From contig DAAK01000037.1 of the NCBI GenBank assembly GCA_001701075.1, forward strand, positions 1-6,586: a DNA stretch of 6,586 bases, in the 5' to 3' direction. Position numbers and translations under genes: made by a program. Positions 5,701 through 6,586 of this stretch are shown piece after piece. Origin of the DNA: Bacteroidales bacterium GP3 (GTDB lineage Bacteria > Bacteroidota > Bacteroidia > Bacteroidales > Muribaculaceae). Below the pieces are notes generated by a model, which saw only the letters and a program-made list of their open reading frames with translations, did no database searches and was not told where the DNA came from. Every line of letters begins with the position of its first letter. Position 1 is the stretch's first letter.

Positions 5701-6586
5701 ATTTATAGCCGTCACGAATATTTTCCAGAAGTTTGAGGGCTGGTGCATCAGTCATAACACCGTCGGCAACTGTCTTTACCTTTGTCAGGCTTGACGATAG
5801 GCTGGCGATCATGCGGAGAAGCACGGTCATGTCATCGACACAGTAGCAGGATGTATCATATTCAAGAATAAGCTCGAAGTCCTTCTTGTTGTCCTCAAAT
5901 ACAAGCAAAGTCAATGGCACTTTTGCCGTGTTGAGAGCCACGGGTATTTCCTCGACAGTCAAACTTGTAGTAGGGGAGTTGCCTGAAAGGTCTATTCCAC
6001 CTTCGTAGACATACATGATTTCAGGTCGTATGCCTTTTCTGTCTACAAGCTTAGTGAAGGGATAGAAATCATTATCCTGGGTAGTCAGAAATTGGGTCTG
6101 TATGTCGGCTGCAAATTGCGACGGAGTGATTTCTTTTGGTTTGGAACAACGTGAAACGACGGGGAGCGTCTTGACAAACATACCAGTTGTATTAAGCAGA
6201 CGAATGTCATTCCTACCATTGTTTACGGTCGTGATCTGTACCGTCTCTTCTCTTACAAGGCGATGGAGAATCTGCAGAAACGCAGAGAGAAGATAGTTGC
6301 TGACTGTGATGCCTTGTGTTGTACAGAAGTTTCTTATCTCGTCAGATTTCAGTCCCATCCTTATTCTTCCCATGCCTCCGGAAATGTCATTGTCAGGATG
6401 CGAGCTGCGCGGGTAGGAGGTCGATTCGGAGTCTCCGATTAGGGAGTCAAACCACCCTTCAGCCTTCTCATATCCATCGCTTTCGAGGAGGTCTTTTTCA
6501 TACAGGGCATGATCAAGGGCACTGTATTCCTCTGCTTCAAGTGTCTCTCCTGCATAGGCCTTACGGATATCCTCAAGAAGCACCAT
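2750..6586 (-). CDS. Nonribosomal peptide synthetase, C(partial)-A-T-R termination module (5' end not in window)
   Basis: Activates an amino acid, condenses it with an upstream peptidyl or acyl unit and releases the product reductively; expected to be cytoplasmic. Numbering from the Met at the window edge: residues 1-275 are the second half of a condensation domain (NGR at 123-125, GMFVKTLPV at 135-143, DFYPFTKLV at 173-181). Residues about 304-784 are a full adenylation domain: LTYRDF at 327, MKTGSAYIP at 372, YTSGSTGRPKG at 444, FDAS at 491, NEYGPTETT at 586, YRTGDL at 668, GRIDHQVKLRG at 686, NGKTNRKAL at 773 with catalytic Lys775. Residues 795-866 are the carrier domain, FFSIGGTS, with Ser829 as phosphopantetheine site. 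Residues about 905-1278 are a thioester reductase: TGATGFMG at 917 binds NAD(P)H, with NCAANVKHF at 1002 and catalytic Thr1043 and Tyr1076-x3-Lys1080. No thioesterase or epimerase domain is present. The condensation HHxxxDG motif should lie just before residue 1, so the protein almost certainly continues upstream. The stop overlaps the next start. Confidence 0.96.
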   Translation of the reverse strand: MVLLEDIRKAYAGETLEAEEYSALDHALYEKDLLESDGYEKAEGWFDSLIGDSESTSYPRSSHPDNDISGGMGRIRMGLKSDEIRNFCTTQGITVSNYLLSAFLQILHRLVREETVQITTVNNGRNDIRLLNTTGMFVKTLPVVSRCSKPKEITPSQFAADIQTQFLTTQDNDFYPFTKLVDRKGIRPEIMYVYEGGIDLSGNSPTTSLTVEEIPVALNTAKVPLTLLVFEDNKKDFELILEYDTSCYCVDDMTVLLRMIASLSSSLTKVKTVADGVMTDAPALKLLENIRDGYKCEVPYKSMHGEMEKRADEHPDTMAVVACDRKLTYRDFDNECNRIANALIKKGVKHGDRIVILLPRRASLISAIYGSMKTGSAYIPCDPDYPAERIRLITEDSGARFIITTADRVPLFENAIDIEDLLAETDDKRPEIEVGPEDVAYMIYTSGSTGRPKGVMIPQRAISNYLFGYYDKYYRNRPETKVEMLLVTISFDASLNNLGVSLTCGHTLVLANEEECKDVIMLSKLMLENSVDSFDATPSRLDAMLDLPEFRKAVAQANHLNIGGEGFQTALITKLFDAGFRGKAINEYGPTETTVGSNHYELSPYSPVIAGPPFYNESQRVVDAWGGELPVGATGELYIFGRGLGLGYNNLPEKTAESYVDYHGERAYRTGDLAKWTPEGDIVILGRIDHQVKLRGLRIELGEIESVSLQFEGIGKVAANVCEVNKIQHLVLYYTSNEEIDTEKLREHLASRLTEYMVPDSYMRIEEMPLTPNGKTNRKALPLPEIAAGAEYVEPEGRLECLIADAFTSVLGNERTGANDDFFSIGGTSISAIKVVAAISLSGYSVTYKNVFEARTPRALADLIKGKKEDAMSVVPTEISITSGEEKKSEFADILDRNTIDAFLTGKRQKIGNVLLTGATGFMGIHMLHDLLVNHECNIVCMMRKKGDISPESRLRTLLFYYFDNSFDIEFTNGRIKVVECDITSPVPENIIEDLDVDTVINCAANVKHFSAGNDIELVNVESVRNLITLCLQKDARLVHVSTVSIAGESVNGYPDPDTLLTEHMMDFGQSLANQYVSSKYKAEELILTAIKEKGLSAKIMRVGNLSARAVDGEFQINFSSNAFMGRLKAYVALGCAPYAVLDAPCEFSPIDEVCRAILLLSTTPSDMVVFHPCNNHRLPLGDVLHILNNVGCKVEAVENDEFMKSEREAMDIPEKVNALQPLLAYDSDSSSHTTFIRYDSSFTSQILYRLGFWWNPTSHEYVVRFIKAIESLNFFAL

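Overview
The window reads as the 3' part of a leftward (minus-strand) biosynthetic operon from a bacterium of the Bacteroidota, most likely a gut-type Bacteroidales. That assignment is an inference. It rests on a Bacteroides-style promoter (TTTG-N19-TAAATTTG) near the left end, a short lipoprotein signal peptide with a Cys-Asn-Asn-Glu start to the mature protein, moderate GC content, and the absence of Shine-Dalgarno sequences before any of the starts.

Layout in the direction of transcription (right to left). (1) 6586-2750: the C-terminal part of a nonribosomal peptide synthetase. It has the second half of a condensation domain, then a complete adenylation domain, a carrier domain and a terminal NAD(P)H thioester reductase. 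Its true start lies beyond the right edge, or the condensation domain is broken. (2) 2753-1020: a MATE-type 12-helix exporter fused to a C-terminal GHKL/RsbW-like ATPase domain. Its start overlaps the NRPS stop by 4 nt (ATGA). (3) 980-486: a short Sfp-type 4'-phosphopantetheinyl transferase, preceded by heptameric tandem repeats. (4) 485-279: an AT-rich intergenic stretch with a good Bacteroides promoter overlapped by an 8-bp dyad that also covers the transferase stop codon. (5) 278-1: the N-terminal part of an unrecognised lipoprotein, cut by the left edge.

Genes 1-3 form a self-contained peptide-natural-product system. The transferase arms the NRPS carrier domain, the NRPS releases a peptide reductively (probably as an aldehyde, which may cyclise), and the MATE-ATPase protein is the likely exporter or self-protection factor. 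The lipoprotein appears to be a separate transcription unit. The least ordinary elements are the MATE-ATPase fusion and the reductase-terminated NRPS in a Bacteroidota background.
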